Assembly (NCBI GenBank): GCA_040285825.1
Contig: JAUPSS010000013.1
Coordinates: 434,001-498,000 of the forward strand
Direction of reading: 5' to 3'
Length of the DNA stretch: 64,000 nt
DNA from: Eukaryota sp. TZLM1-RC
Taxonomy: Eukaryota > Metamonada: BaSk clade
A program made the position numbers and the translations under genes. How positions within the stretch are numbered: the stretch's first letter is position 1; the number at the start of each line of letters is the position of its first letter. Under the pieces are notes generated by a model. That model did no database searches, was not told the origin of the DNA, and saw only the letters and a list, made by a program, of their open reading frames with translations. Positions 31,395 through 42,786 of the stretch are shown here, piece by piece.

Positions 31395-31795
31395 ATTTAT
31401 TGAATTTGCACACTTAATTAAATTAACTCATAACTAATGGGACGACTATCATTGAACCAAGATTTCCTCTACAAAATTTTGATCTGCTTGCTGTCTAGCT
31501 AAAGCTTCTCTAATTCGATTGGAAAACCGAGGTAATCTATTAATAATGGCAAATTGAATCCGTGAACGCCATAAAAAAATATCAAATCTTTTCATTTTTT
31601 TTCTTGCACCATTTTTTTGAAGTCATCCAAAAAAGTTTCTGCTTCAACTGATAATCTTCCACTTATCGAAAATAGAAAAGCAATAAAAACTAGTGGTGTA
31701 TTTCTATCAGCATTAGTTTCTTCAATAGTATCAGACAAATCATTATGTAAATTTCTGTTGTCAATTTTCCACCAACTAAAACAAAAAACTATTTA
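31395..31795 (-). mobile_element. LINE 3' end (subfamily C), minus strand
   Basis: Reverse complement of the end of the copy at 39.4-39.7 kb, including the tail codons, the 3' UTR with GTCCCATTAGTTATGAG and the terminal AAGTGTGCAAATTCAATAAA. Interrupted by small indels. Confidence 0.85.
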
Positions 31796-31805
31796 ATTTA
31801 TTTAC

Positions 31806-33360
31806 CTAATGAACATTGAAACAGCCACCACCAATAAACTCTCTAATCAGACTATTTGAAGGAACATCATCATTCACAATAGCATCAAAATGAGACAAAA
31901 AGTCCAACAATCTACGAGCTTCTGAGTAATAAATACTAGAAGGCTTAATCTGCTGCAAAAGAGGAACCTCCAATACTTTTAAAACAGAAATTTCATAATC
32001 CAAAGCTGAATTGAACACAGCATCAGCATCCCCTTGATATCTATAAATATAAAGGTCTTCTCCTCTTCGAACTCTCGGAAACATTTCAAAGGTTTCTTCA
32101 GTGGAATAACCCCTGAATTGCTTATCTCTTACCATTCTTCTGATTAACCTATTATCAGAAGTGGAAATCCTGTTGTGATCATCAATATTCAATTGAGTTA
32201 ATGGAGAAATAAATATTTTAAACTTGGCATCATCAGGAACTTTTTCAGTTAATCTTGGATTTAAACCATGAATACCCTCAATAATCAACACCCCTTTTTC
32301 TGGTAATGTTAATAAACCGCCCTCTTCTCTGATACCAGTTTTGAAATTGAACTTTGGTAATCTAATGGTTTTTCCATTGAATAATTCAACTAAATCATTA
32401 TTCAAAAGCTTCAAATCCAAAGCATCTACTACTTCGAAATCCCAGTTACCATCCTCATCCAAAGGAGTATCAACTCTATTTACATAATAATCATCTAAGG
32501 AAATAGAAATGGGCTTCCATCCCCTTGCTCGTAAAGCTATTGAAAGTTTCCGACAAAAGGTGGTTTTTCCTGAAGAAGAAGGGCCACAAATACAAACTAT
32601 TTTGCAACTAGAAGGAACTTTATCAGCAATTGCGGCAGTTTTTCCATCGTGAAGAGCTTCTGAAACCATAATAAAGTCTTTAATAATACCCTTAAATATT
32701 AAATGATTTAAATCACCAACACAATTCACGTCAAGACAAGCTCCCCATTGGTTGTGTTCCTTATAAACTTTATAAAGAACGGGATTGTCAACAAAGGGAG
32801 GAAGAGAAGAAGGATCCTTGCTGTCGGGATACCTAATCAACAATCCTTCCTGGTACTTTTCAATGGAAAAAACACTCAATGCCGAGGTGTTCTGTACTAG
32901 AGGGGCGTACCATAGATCAAAGTAGTTACCGCAAGTTGATACGTAAACTCGAGTTCGTTCTTATGTTCCAGTAATAGAACAGTTTGGGAAAGACCAGCTT
33001 GCTTGAAATGTTCAACTGCTTCTTCATAGGCAAGAGTCTTGCGGTAAATGGGAAGAGCATCCTTGGAGAGCTTTTGCAGTCTAGTGTTGAGTGCAACAAT
33101 GTCATTATTGGTGGTTTCAACTCCATCGAAATAGTAGTAGAGACCTATAGTGAGATATAAAAGGAAATGATAAACCATGGCCAATAGAGTGGGAGATGAT
33201 CAACCTTCTTGTAGTCCACAGTTCAGAAGCAACCATAGCAACTGCATAGCAAAAACGGCGGTAGACATCATTCTTTGCTCTTTCTTCTCTTCTTTCCTGC
33301 CTGAGGATTGATAACACATTCAACTACATCAAACAACTGAGATTCAATGAATTCGTCCAT
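31806..33360 (-). CDS. uridine kinase with N-terminal threonyl-tRNA-synthetase-like domain
   Basis: Phosphorylates uridine or a similar nucleoside with NTP. From ATG 33360, introns at 33301-33334 (34 nt) and 33145-33175 (31 nt) are removed. The N-terminal part shows SHSIGHG...LYYYFDGVETT and CGNYFDLWYAPLV, the second additional (SAD) domain shared with threonyl-tRNA synthetase. The kinase follows with Walker A GPSSSGKTT, SLDDYYVNR and IIEGIHGLNPRLT. It ends near IREFIGGGCFNVH. One base seems missing near 32954 (the frame jumps from NELEF to TRVYVSTCGN). With it restored the length would be an exact codon multiple, about 496 residues. A homopolymer assembly error or a real frameshift is possible. 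Confidence 0.85.
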
Positions 33361-33365
33361 CGGAT

Positions 33366-33740
33366 TTAAATACGTCTCAGAATAATGATGTATAAAGGCG
33401 CTTTTTCCTTCTTGGCGATAACGGCCTTTAATGAATTCAGTTTTTTAGTGCCAGTGTATCCTTTACAAGTGAGAAGATGTTCAGAGGAAAAGCGAGTTGT
33501 GTTGCGGTTGAGAAATATTGAAGCACATCCAAAGCAGTACAAGTCAAATTGAGAAGAGGTTTTCGTGTTCCGTGATGCAACCATACCCCAGAGAGGATTT
33601 TTTGTTCTGGTAACTTTTATGGTAAAGTCACTGGGAGAAGTTTTATTGGGTGATGGAGGATAGACACAAGGAGAAAATGGTGCCATAGATAGGAATGGAT
33701 AGATTTTGAATGACGAATTTGAACAACAAACAAAAGTCAT
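33366..33740 (-). CDS. small protein with possible BED-like zinc finger
   Basis: 124 codons from ATG 33740; a second in-frame ATG at 33686 (MAPFSPCVYPPSP) would give 106. W at NPLWGM followed by CFGC and then SSEHLLTC gives the spacing W...C-x2-C...H-x3-C of a BED finger. The C-terminus is basic. It ends 6 bp from the uridine kinase start, so both share a strand and close spacing. It could be a host DNA-binding protein or a fragment of a hAT element. Confidence 0.45.
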   Translation of the reverse strand: MTFVCCSNSSFKIYPFLSMAPFSPCVYPPSPNKTSPSDFTIKVTRTKNPLWGMVASRNTKTSSQFDLYCFGCASIFLNRNTTRFSSEHLLTCKGYTGTKKLNSLKAVIAKKEKAPLYIIILRRI

Positions 33741-34103
33741 AAAACACTGTAATCGTTATAATAGGTAATTGTCTTGTTGTTAGCAACTATAATGCTTGTT
33801 TCAATAGGTGACCTACATGCTCTAATAATTTTAGATAATGCTACAAAAATACAGAAATACAAGCATTTTTTGGACTCTGAAAAATACAAAAATACACAAT
33901 AATACAGTGTATTTGCATTTTCCATGTATGCTTTTTAGTGGTGAATTAAAAATGTCAATATACATCAATCAGTCATGTTGACTAGAAGCTCTCTGATAGT
34001 GGACGATATAAAGTAGACAAAAAACAGTGCGTTATTCAAATGTTTAGTAATTGAAACAACTACAATGTATTTATTATATACTTATTGTTACCAGAATAAA
34101 TTG
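33741..34103. other. intergenic
   Basis: AT-rich, with repeated ATACA-type words around 33840-33905. Nothing recognised. Confidence 0.35.
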
Positions 34104-34778
34104 TTATTTGTTTGCAACGTTTTCCAATTGTATGGTAAAGTTGAATGCAACACTACGACCAGTTTTAGAGATATCAATATTAGCAGTAGCAATGTCACGC
34201 ATTATTTTAGCACCGGATAAGGCGCGTTTTTTTGCTGGAGAAGATAGGTTCTTGATTTCTTGTTTGAGGGCTTTGATTATCTCATTGTCCAATCTACAGT
34301 GCTCTATTCTGTTCGTATCACGATCTTCCATAGAAAGGTTCAAATTGTTATTCAATACCTCGTGAAGAACGGCAACATATTGATCAATGGTCAGATGACG
34401 ACCATGCCTATGTTTGATCAGCTCCAGGCCAACACTTAAACTTACACCATGAGCGACCTCATCTGAGCTCACAGAATTACTTGGATCGGAGTCCCTGAAC
34501 AACTTCTGCTTGTATTGATCTCGAATGTCACTGGTTTTGAGAGCATTTGGATCGATAGCATACTGAATACTGCGGCAGATTGAAAAACGTCTATCAAAGC
34601 TTCCATCACATTTTAACCTTGCCCATTCGCGGCGAAACATCACAGAATCTGGATCAGGATCACCCAATGAGGTGACTTTTAAATAATTGTTTTTTACAGC
34701 GGCACTATTCCTATCAACAGTATTGTTGGAGTTCAGGCGAATAGCTAATCTGGCAGCCAAAGAAATGGGATGTGTCAT
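34104..34778 (-). CDS. hypothetical protein, 224 residues
   Basis: ATG-initiated (MTHPISLAARLAIRLNS), intronless, charged and mostly helical. Segments with GRHLTIDQYVAVLHEVLNN and KALKQEIKNLSSPAKKRALS look folded. No family recognised. It lies directly after the gypsy relic on the same strand, so it may be an extra ORF carried by that element instead of a host gene. Confidence 0.5.
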   Translation of the reverse strand: MTHPISLAARLAIRLNSNNTVDRNSAAVKNNYLKVTSLGDPDPDSVMFRREWARLKCDGSFDRRFSICRSIQYAIDPNALKTSDIRDQYKQKLFRDSDPSNSVSSDEVAHGVSLSVGLELIKHRHGRHLTIDQYVAVLHEVLNNNLNLSMEDRDTNRIEHCRLDNEIIKALKQEIKNLSSPAKKRALSGAKIMRDIATANIDISKTGRSVAFNFTIQLENVANK

Positions 34779-34798
34779 CAGTGTTGTTATTATTGTTT

Positions 34799-35490
34799 TT
34801 AGATAGGACCAGGAAAATACATGGACAGTTTTCTTGTATTTTGCAACACTGATGCCTCTTCTGAATGTTTAACTGAATGGAGAGGCTCTTCTGTTGTCTC
34901 TCCGTCAAACCATTGCACAGTGCAGAAACTACCTAAATCAGAGCTATATTCTGAGAGGATTTTCTCTAAAACGTGTTTTTCCACATCGCCTGCTGCGACG
35001 GCTTTGAGGAACTCTATGTCCTGTTGATTTTCTGCGTTATAGATTTTACAATCTTTCTTGGCAGCTTTTAATTCTGTGCCAGTAGTAAGATTCTTCAATA
35101 TTAAAGTGGATTTGGAAGGTCAAGGTCAATAACTAAAAATGGTCCATTCCAAGATCCATGCAATTTATTATTTTGCTTGGTTTCACGTAAGACGTAGTCA
35201 CATATTAAATAATATGAAACACGAATTAGTATCATCTACTGCAGTCGGAGTATAAAATGTTTGGTGATGCTCTGCTTCTTCCGTTTATTCTTGTAGACGA
35301 GTGTTTTTCATTTTAATGTCATCTAATAAAGGGATATTAGTTTCAAATTTGGATAAATTTCCTAATATATTGGCAGGGTCTGTTGTTGGACTAATCGAAG
35401 AACCGAACATAAGTTCGTATGGGGTAAAACTAATTTTTCTGCTTTTAGTAGAATTTATTAACAGTTGAGATACAATTGATCTCCGACTTA
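34799..35490 (-). pseudogene. relic of a second Ty3/gypsy element, pol C-terminus
   Basis: The minus strand keeps EKHVLEKILSEYSSDLGSFC then TVQWFDG, matching the chromodomain-like tail of the intact element (EEHVIQKVLSQDGDYCQVQW). Upstream bases 35130-35165 and 35385-35465 match the integrase C-terminal and SSxxSxTxxSPYELMFG regions. Stops and shifts interrupt it. Protein divergence is far too high for it to derive from the 10-kb element. Confidence 0.75.
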
Positions 35491-35524
35491 ATTACTTAAA
35501 TGTGTTTTGTTATCGAATTCTCCA

Positions 35525-37090
35525 GTTTCCACAGTAGTTGATAGCATTAAAATTCAAGAAAAAATTATATTCAATTGATGCTATTCGTCATTTGGGTTCG
35601 TTTTTTGAAAATAATGATGAAATTACCAAAAAATTGTTTGAAAAGTTGAACTCAATTTCTGACAAAATTGACCGAATGATGAATTTAGATATAAAAAAAC
35701 ACATCAAATTTACCATTATAAGACTGTGTTTTAGTTCCAACTTCAATCATATATTTCGATCTACAAATCCTCTTGTCACTAGACCTTTGGCTCAGAAGTT
35801 TGATGAATTACGTGCAAAAGTTCTGTCGCAATTACTGGGATGTAAAATGTTTCAAATTCCAGATCATGCTTACCTTAGTCCACATTATGGCGGTTTCGGG
35901 TAGACGAAGGCTTCTATTCTTACATCGTGTGCTTTTGTTGGTGGATGCAGAAATGCAATCTTTGAGTTTACTAAAAGATTTGCAGATTGGGAAGATTTAT
36001 TGATGACAACGCAAAGTTCCACTGTTTTTGCATTAAATGAAGAAATTTCAAAAATTGATGTAGCAAAATGGGGTCGATGTTTTCCCCAATCATTCAATGG
36101 CAATATTCCAGAAAAATTGTTTTAAATTTGAAGTACACTCTTCGAACATTACAGAAACGATTGACTGGAATGTATGAAAATGATCTTTATAATAATATAT
36201 GCAGCTCGGCTGTTTTAAATCAAGATCTTCATTCATTGTTATTGGAAAAGGGTGTTTGTGAAAACAAGTTATCAGATTCTTCACTTTTTGTAACCATTGT
36301 ACCACGAAGATTTTGATTGTGTGCCACTAATGAAGCATTTGTAACAAAAAAGAGATTATTTGAATATCCCCATTAATCAATTATTATCAGAAGAAAAATG
36401 TATTTGTTCGAATTCACCTCAACTCACTTTGCGCCATGCACTGAATTGCTCTAAATTGATAACTTATCGTTCTTCATTACATGATGCTGTCACTGTTTTC
36501 AATATGGCAAAAACTGCAAAAATATCGTGTATCAAAGAGCCTCTGCTGAAGGAAACACTTTCTCTGAATAATTTTGGTTCTGATGACAGAAATGATGTAT
36601 GCTGTGATTGGATTGACAATTCTGAAGTTATTGTTGACTTTGTATCATGTAATGTTGCAATTGATACTTTGGTTCACAGAAGAAAACTTAATCCTGTGAC
36701 TGCTCTGGATTTTAAAGCAAAAGAAAAGCATAGAAAATATGATAAAGATATTGAAGAGGCTTTTTGCCGATAGAAATACACAGCTGGTTTTTATTGCTTT
36801 CCCATTTTCGATAAACGGAAGACAATCAGTAGAAGCAGGAACTTTTTTGAATGACTACGAAAAACGTTTCAAGAAAAAAACAATGAAAAGAATTGATGTT
36901 TTATTATGGCGCTCTCGGATTCAATTTTCCATTATTAATAGATTGCCTCGGTTTTACAATCGAATAAGGGAAGCTTTAGCTAGACAGCAAGCAGATCAAG
37001 ATTTTGTAGAGGAAATCTTGGTTCAATGATAGTCGTCCCTTTAGTTATGATGAGTTAATTTAATTAAGTGTGCAAATTCAATAAATACAA
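35525..37090 (+). mobile_element. LINE copy (subfamily C), 5'-truncated
   Basis: Begins within the end of the RT region (LGSFFENNDEI...DIKKHIKFTIIRLCF) and runs through the CCHC motif (CICSNSPQLTLRHALNC), the endonuclease segment (RNDVCCDWIDNSEVIVDFVS), the tail and the 3' UTR ending GTGCAAATTCAATAAAT. Several stops and frameshifts. Second long copy at 38530-39695. Confidence 0.88.
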
Positions 37091-37685
37091 ATGCATCTAA
37101 CAGAAAATTTGCGAAAGCCTGATTTTCTATTTTAGCCAAGACGAACATTGTTAGTTTTTTTGCAGTTTTTTTACACAACACCACAAATTAACTGGTGTTG
37201 CAGATGGAATTTCCTGCACAATGTCGAGAAAACATTCACTCCAGATTTCAGGAGGCAGACAATCATTTTTAAGGTCTTTTAAATAAATATTTATCAGTTA
37301 CAAAAATTAAAAACAAAAAATCCCCCACAGTGCATTTTAAAACTGAAAAATTATAGAATACTTTTATAATTGAATTATGATACACTGTTGATGACAACGC
37401 TACCCAACCTCGATCCACTGATAACATATTTCAGACAAAATCTGAAAATCCAACTAGAAAACAAAACAAATTAAATAAATTCCAAATCTCAGAAACTAAC
37501 AGTAATTCTAGTAAGCGTTGAGTAGTAATGATTATCCCCAAACCAATTCTACAAATATAGTTTTGCCATAGGAACCCACAATAACAAGGTTGAACGTCAT
37601 AGTACAGAGCAGGACGCATGAACTACTACGTTGAATCATCCAAATGCAGTGGAAAAAACGGTTCTGATTCAAAAGACAGATGCAT
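37091..37685. other. intergenic
   Basis: 3' flank of the acidic-tail gene. A 22-codon minus frame near 37600 (MTFNLVIVGSYGKT) faintly recalls a P-loop but is too short to call. Confidence 0.35.
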
Positions 37686-38093
37686 CTAAATGTCATCGTC
37701 GTCATCAGTGTCTCCATCACCACTGTCCTCGCCAGAGACGTCCACATCTGACTCAGACGAACCCAGAGGTGCATCTTCATCAACTTCAGTAAAAGGACGT
37801 TCCTTTTCTAGACCATCCAACATAAAGTCCATGTATTGATCAACTACAACACCCAAGGCGAGGAGTGAACCAAATCTCATTCTTTCCATGAGATGTGGTG
37901 GAGCAATAGATGCAGCATATTCATTAATGGCTCCCAATAAATCGGGATCCGGAAAGAGCTCCTTGTTTTCAGCGTCCTCGCCGGTCTCAAGTTCATGTAG
38001 GGCAGAACGTACAGCAGGATAGTCCAACACCTTACCATTCTTCTTTCCAAATAGGAAGTTTGCCATTTTCTTAACCCTCTGTGAGTCCACCAT
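37686..38093 (-). CDS. hypothetical protein with very acidic C-terminus
   Basis: 135 codons from ATG 38093 (MVDSQRVKKMANFLFGKKNG). The first 100 residues are helical, with PHLMERMRFGSLLALGVVVD as the most hydrophobic stretch. The last 30 are Asp/Glu/Ser-rich, ending DDDDDI. The layout suggests a nuclear protein, perhaps a histone-fold or chromatin-associated factor, but no motif proves it. Flanked on both sides by LINE subfamily C copies. Confidence 0.6.
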   Translation of the reverse strand: MVDSQRVKKMANFLFGKKNGKVLDYPAVRSALHELETGEDAENKELFPDPDLLGAINEYAASIAPPHLMERMRFGSLLALGVVVDQYMDFMLDGLEKERPFTEVDEDAPLGSSESDVDVSGEDSGDGDTDDDDDI

Positions 38094-38529
38094 TAAAGCA
38101 GAAGAAGGTAATTGCTATAAAGATCTTTGGATGAATGGTTTGAAAGTTGTGTTGTAGGGAATTAAAAAGATGGAAGCCTGTTTTCTATTTTCCTTTTTGT
38201 TAATTTGTCAGCTTCTCAGTTGCAGCATAAAACTTCTCCTCTCTACAATGTCTTTATTACATGTCCAGGTTGTACAATCTTTACGGATATGCGTTAGCAT
38301 TTGAAAAACAGAAGAGGACAAAGTTTTATGCCAACAGTTCACACAATTCCAAAAAATTCAAATGTCAACAAATAAATATAAAATAAAATAAAATTTTGCT
38401 TATTTCTTTCGATAGCTGAGCAGAACATTTCAGTAAATTGCTAGTAGACACCGAACAGAATCCAAAGCATGTCCATCTCGTAAAAACGTAAATGACAATT
38501 TCACCGTTGATTAACTCAATATTAACAAA
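38094..38529. other. intergenic
   Basis: 5' flank of the acidic-tail gene and left flank of a LINE copy. Nothing recognised. Confidence 0.35.
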
Positions 38530-39695
38530 TTTTTGTTGGTGGATGCAGAAATGCAATCTTTGAGTTCTCCGAAAGATTTGCAGATTGGGAAGATTTATTG
38601 ATGACAACGCAAAGTTCCACTGTTTTTGCATTAAATGAAGAAATTTCAAGAATTGATGTAGACAAATGGGGTCGATGTTTTCCCCAATCATTCAATGGCA
38701 ATATTCCAGAAAAAAATGTTTTAAATTTGAAGTACACTCTTCGAACATTACAGAAAAGATTGACTGGAATGTATGAAAAAGATCTTTATAATAATATTTG
38801 CAGCTCGGCTGTTTTAAATCAAGATCTTCACTCATTGTTATTGGAAAAGGGTGTTTGTGAAAACAAGGTGTCAGATTCTTCACTTTTTGTAACCATTGTA
38901 CCACGAAGATTTGGATTGTGTGCTACTAATGAAGCATTTGTAACAAAAATGAGATTATATTTGAACATCCCCATTAACCAATTATTATCAAAAGAAAAAT
39001 GTATTTGTTCGAATTCACCTCAACTCACTTTGCGCCATGCTCTAAATTGCTCTAAATTGATAACTTATCGTTCTTCATTACATGATGCTGTTAGAGACAC
39101 TGTTTTCAATATGGCACAAACTGCAAGGATATCGTGTATCAAAGAGCCCCTGCTGAAAGAAACACTTTCTCTGAATAATTTTGGTTCTGATGATAGAGGT
39201 GATGTATACTGTGATTGGATTGATAATTCTGAAGCTATTGTTGACTTTGTCTCATGTAATGTTGCAAACGATACTTTTGGTTCACAGAAGAAAAACTTAA
39301 TCCTGTGGCTGCTCTGGATTTTAAAGCAAAAGAAAAACATAGAAAATATGATAAAGAAATTGAAGATGCAAATATCGATAGAAATACACAGCTGGTTTTT
39401 ATTGCTTTTCCATTTTCGATAAATGGAAGATTATCAGTTGAAGCAGAAACTTTTTTGGATGACTTCCAAAAAATGGTGAAAGCAAAAACAATGAAAAGAT
39501 TTGATATTTTTTTATGGCGTTCACGGATTCAATTTGCCATTATTAATAGATTACCGCGGTTTTTCAATCGAATTAGAGAAGCTTTAGCTAGACAGCAAGC
39601 AAATCAAGATTTTGTAGAGGAAATCTTGGTTTAATGATAGTCGTCCCATTAGTTATGATTTAATTTAATCAAGTGTGCAAATTCAATAAATTAAA
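38530..39695 (+). mobile_element. LINE copy (subfamily C), 5'-truncated further
   Basis: Very similar to 35943-37080 but starts later, at GGTGGATGCAGAAATGCAATC. A 274-codon frame covers the CCHC and endonuclease regions (RGDVYCDWIDNSEAIVDFVS), then a frameshift leads into the tail ending EEILV. Same 3' UTR. The two copies lie in direct orientation around the gene at 37.7-38.1 kb. Confidence 0.9.
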
Positions 39696-40567
39696 GAATA
39701 TATTAACAAAATTGAATGAAGAAGAATATTCAAAGATGAAAATTCCTGAAACCACATTCAAACATTCACCCAAATTAAAAGTTCCATAAACTTGAATAAT
39801 GGCGATTGAAGTAAGAACCAGATCATCGGTAGAATTACCATTCAACACACCATCACCAACCATTACATTTTCAATAAGCAGAGTTGAAGTGTTCAACCTG
39901 TTCTGCTACCAGAAAAGGAACCCACACTAGGTTTTTTCAACTCAAACATACTTGTAATTGTATTTTTGCTACTCTTTATTTAACTTGGAATTCAACCTTC
40001 ATTGTAATCACAAAAGAAATGACCCATCATTCCAAATTATAAAAAAGCTGACAAAGAAAAACAACCAGTTAGGTAAATTTAACATTGTTTTTGAATACTC
40101 TCAGATGCTTAAGAAATTACTTCAACCAAGAAAAATCTGAACTTGCACTCACAGCATCTGGAAAAATTATGGAACAGTACAAATTCAATAATCAGTAAGG
40201 CAGCAAAGGTGATTATTGGTTTTAACTGACTGATTTCCGGTTGCAATATATAGGCTCTCAGTGTCCAAAACGACCACTTCATGTGTTGCATGGAAACTCA
40301 CTCATAGAGTTATGTGACCTTCTCCTGAGACCTACGTCTGGAGGATATTGAATAAGGCAGTTCACATAATTCAAACTAGTTGTGTAATTTTCCATCTTTG
40401 AACTATGTGTATACTCGAATAAATCAGAGTTGAAGAAGTAAGAGTTGAAGAAGTTGAAGAGAGTTGAAGAAGTAATCTCATCAAGAGTATAAACCTAGAC
40501 ACATTGTCTCCAAGTCTAAGCAATTACAAAATGAAATCAAGGGAAAATCATTTCACAACATCTACAC
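39696..40567. other. intergenic
   Basis: No supported gene. Short AGTTGAAGA repeats occur at 40430-40475 upstream of the HSBP1 gene. Confidence 0.35.
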
Positions 40568-40780
40568 ATGTCTTCTCCGTCTCAAGCCCCTCAAACCCCT
40601 GAAGAACTCACCACTTTCGTTCAGTCTCTTCTTCAGCAGATGCAAAGTCGCTTTGAAACAATGTCAGATACCATTCTCAAAAGAATCGATGAGATGGGTA
40701 CTCGTATTGACGAACTAGAAGGAGGTGTCACTCAACTCCTGGAAGACGCCGGTGTCTCATCTGAAAAGCGTGAAAGTTAA
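40568..40780 (+). CDS. HSBP1: heat shock factor binding protein 1 homologue
   Basis: A 70-residue ORF whose core, TTFVQSLLQQMQSRFETMSD followed by RIDEMGTRIDELE, is the conserved HSBP1 coiled coil, known to form trimers. In other eukaryotes HSBP1 binds the trimerisation helix of heat shock factor and damps its activity, and has been linked to WASH complex assembly. Length fits the family (about 75 residues). It is intronless, starts at the only ATG, and lies tail to tail with eIF3i with a 90-bp gap. Confidence 0.93.
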   Translation: MSSPSQAPQTPEELTTFVQSLLQQMQSRFETMSDTILKRIDEMGTRIDELEGGVTQLLEDAGVSSEKRES

Positions 40781-40870
40781 TCATTATGTGTCTACATTGT
40801 TTTTACATCAAAGCTTTCACCATTAATTATGTATTTATATTCCAAAAACTAGTGATTAACTAAAATAAAA

Positions 40871-41908
40871 CTATTGTTCTTCTTCTTCATCTGACTCTAC
40901 TGCAAGTTCAGCACGTTCTCTTTCCATATCTACAAAGTAAGACTCATCAAAATAATGTAGACGAGAGTAACCATCCTCAGCACCAGTCACAAAAGAATCA
41001 CCTGTAGGAGAAAATCGAAGTGAATGCATTGGACCAAAGTGAGTCTTAATTTCACCAAGGAAATCACCATAGACAGTATCCCAGAACCTGGCAGTGAATT
41101 TGTCTGCCACGTCAGCATTGTATGACACAGTGACATGAGCAGCTTCCATACCTCCACCTCCACCTACATGGCATCTGATGGGGGAGAGGGCGGCGGTGTT
41201 CATGGGTACGGAGGTCTTAAAAGTGCGGATAGAAGTTGGTGGAAGCTCCGTACAATCCCATAGTTTTATGGAGTTGTCTGAGGAAGCTGTCACGAAATGT
41301 GTTCGGTCTTGGGAGAAGTGGATATCATTAATGGCCTGCAAGTGGGCTTTGACTGTATGTAAAACTTCTCCAGAAGTAGAATCACAGACAAAAAGGTCAC
41401 CGTTCTCGTCACCTGCCAGAATAGTCTTATTCTCAGGACCCCAAGATGCCACGTTGATTCTACGTACAAAAGGACCGATTTGGAGACTTAGGGCACATTT
41501 TGGAACTTCTTCACCCTCATACTGGGCAAATGAGAAGACAAAAACAAAAGGTTCTTGCTTCATATCATTTGTTTGAACGGCAAGGAAGTTGACATCTCCA
41601 CTAGCAAACTCAACACAGCGAATTGGTGCCTTGAGAGTAACAGAAGATAACTCCTTTCCAGTTTGAGTTTGCCAAATTCGAACTGTCCGATCAGCTGATC
41701 CAGAAATGATGTGTTTTGAGTTTGTAGTGCAATCAACACTGTGAACGGCACCTTCGTGACCCTTATAAAAGCCTAAGAAGGACCCATTTGCTGCACGCCA
41801 ACAGGAAACAAGATTATCTTTTCCAGCAGTGAAAATGAGATCGCCGTCGGCATTAAACCGAACACATGTAACGGGTCTGGTGTGCGCTTTCTGAACAAGA
41901 GGACGCAT
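40871..41908 (-). CDS. EIF3I: translation initiation factor eIF3 subunit I
   Basis: A 345-residue intronless WD40 protein beginning MRPLVQKAHTRPVTCVRFN, the usual eIF3i opening. Repeats include KHIISGSADRTVRIWQ, INDIHFSQDRTHFVTASSDN and a last blade ending GAEDGYSRLHYFDESYF, a family hallmark. eIF3i binds eIF3b and eIF3g in the eIF3 complex on the 40S ribosome. Length matches yeast and human proteins apart from a short acidic extension ending SDEEEEQ. Confidence 0.96.
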   Translation of the reverse strand: MRPLVQKAHTRPVTCVRFNADGDLIFTAGKDNLVSCWRAANGSFLGFYKGHEGAVHSVDCTTNSKHIISGSADRTVRIWQTQTGKELSSVTLKAPIRCVEFASGDVNFLAVQTNDMKQEPFVFVFSFAQYEGEEVPKCALSLQIGPFVRRINVASWGPENKTILAGDENGDLFVCDSTSGEVLHTVKAHLQAINDIHFSQDRTHFVTASSDNSIKLWDCTELPPTSIRTFKTSVPMNTAALSPIRCHVGGGGGMEAAHVTVSYNADVADKFTARFWDTVYGDFLGEIKTHFGPMHSLRFSPTGDSFVTGAEDGYSRLHYFDESYFVDMERERAELAVESDEEEEQ

Positions 41909-42429
41909 AAGTTGATCTGATGGGTATATTGAATGGTATGCTCTTTTTGAAGAAAATTATCTTCAAAAACTTCATATCAGGACTCCACAAAAGTCAAGAG
42001 ACAAACTATGAATAAACAACAATGGCTCTCCATTTGTTTGACACATTGAATAATGGACATGTATTGGATTCTTAGATCCATTTTTGATTTTGCTAAATCT
42101 CAAATCTATTGCTGGGGAAATGACTTCCATTGTCGCAATGATTTTTAGACTTTTCTACTTGAAGTTCTATTTGAAAGTGATTATCACCAAAAAGTATCAC
42201 ATTCTTTTATTTTTTTTATCCTGCATCCAAAACATGTGCGTGCGATGGGTGCGATATTGATGTGTTTTTGTATTAATTGTTTTGATGGTTTTGAAGATAT
42301 TGAAATATTAGTCTAGTGTTTTTCCTAGAATTGATTCAACAATAACAAAAACCTTTACACATGTATGCATTTATTTACTCATAATTTCTACAATATCTTT
42401 GAGTAATTTTTTATTACATTCCGATTAAA
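41909..42429. other. 5' flank of eIF3i
   Basis: Promoter region of eIF3i should be at its left end. No gene or repeat recognised. Confidence 0.35.
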
Positions 42430-42740
42430 CTGCTGTCATTTTTATTTCTATACTAGTTGTATCCATTTGTATTTTCTCTATTTGGTTTACTTTCTCCAAC
42501 GGCTATACGTTTTTTGGCAGATTTTTGAAATAATTGTAAAGAGAAGAACCAACAGAAACTTCAACAGATTGTTTTGGTAAAATAGAATTGTGTTTTCAAT
42601 TTTCAAGGGGATGTTGAAGATGGTTTCTGATACTTTGCTTTCTCTTGAATCTCACTATGAGAAAGCTGCATCTAGTGTTTTTGTTTTGGGAGAGATGGAT
42701 TATTTAGATGTTGATTCATAAGTTTTCTAATATATATATA
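42430..42740 (+). mobile_element. LINE relic, tail (subfamily A)
   Basis: Close DNA match to 51487-51755, with frameshifts: LYPFVFSLFG-type start, then NRIVFSIFKGMLKMVSDTLL and the ending with MDYLDVDS. Ends in an AT dinucleotide run at 42730-42742. Confidence 0.85.
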
Positions 42741-42786
42741 TATTGTTTTTAAAAACTGGAATATTTATTGAGATAAAAAAACCCAT

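Noticed and set aside
37560-37625. MTFNLVIVGSYGKT as the start of a Ras-like GTPase
   Set aside because: The P-loop spacing is wrong, only 22 codons remain before a stop, and no plausible splice continues it.
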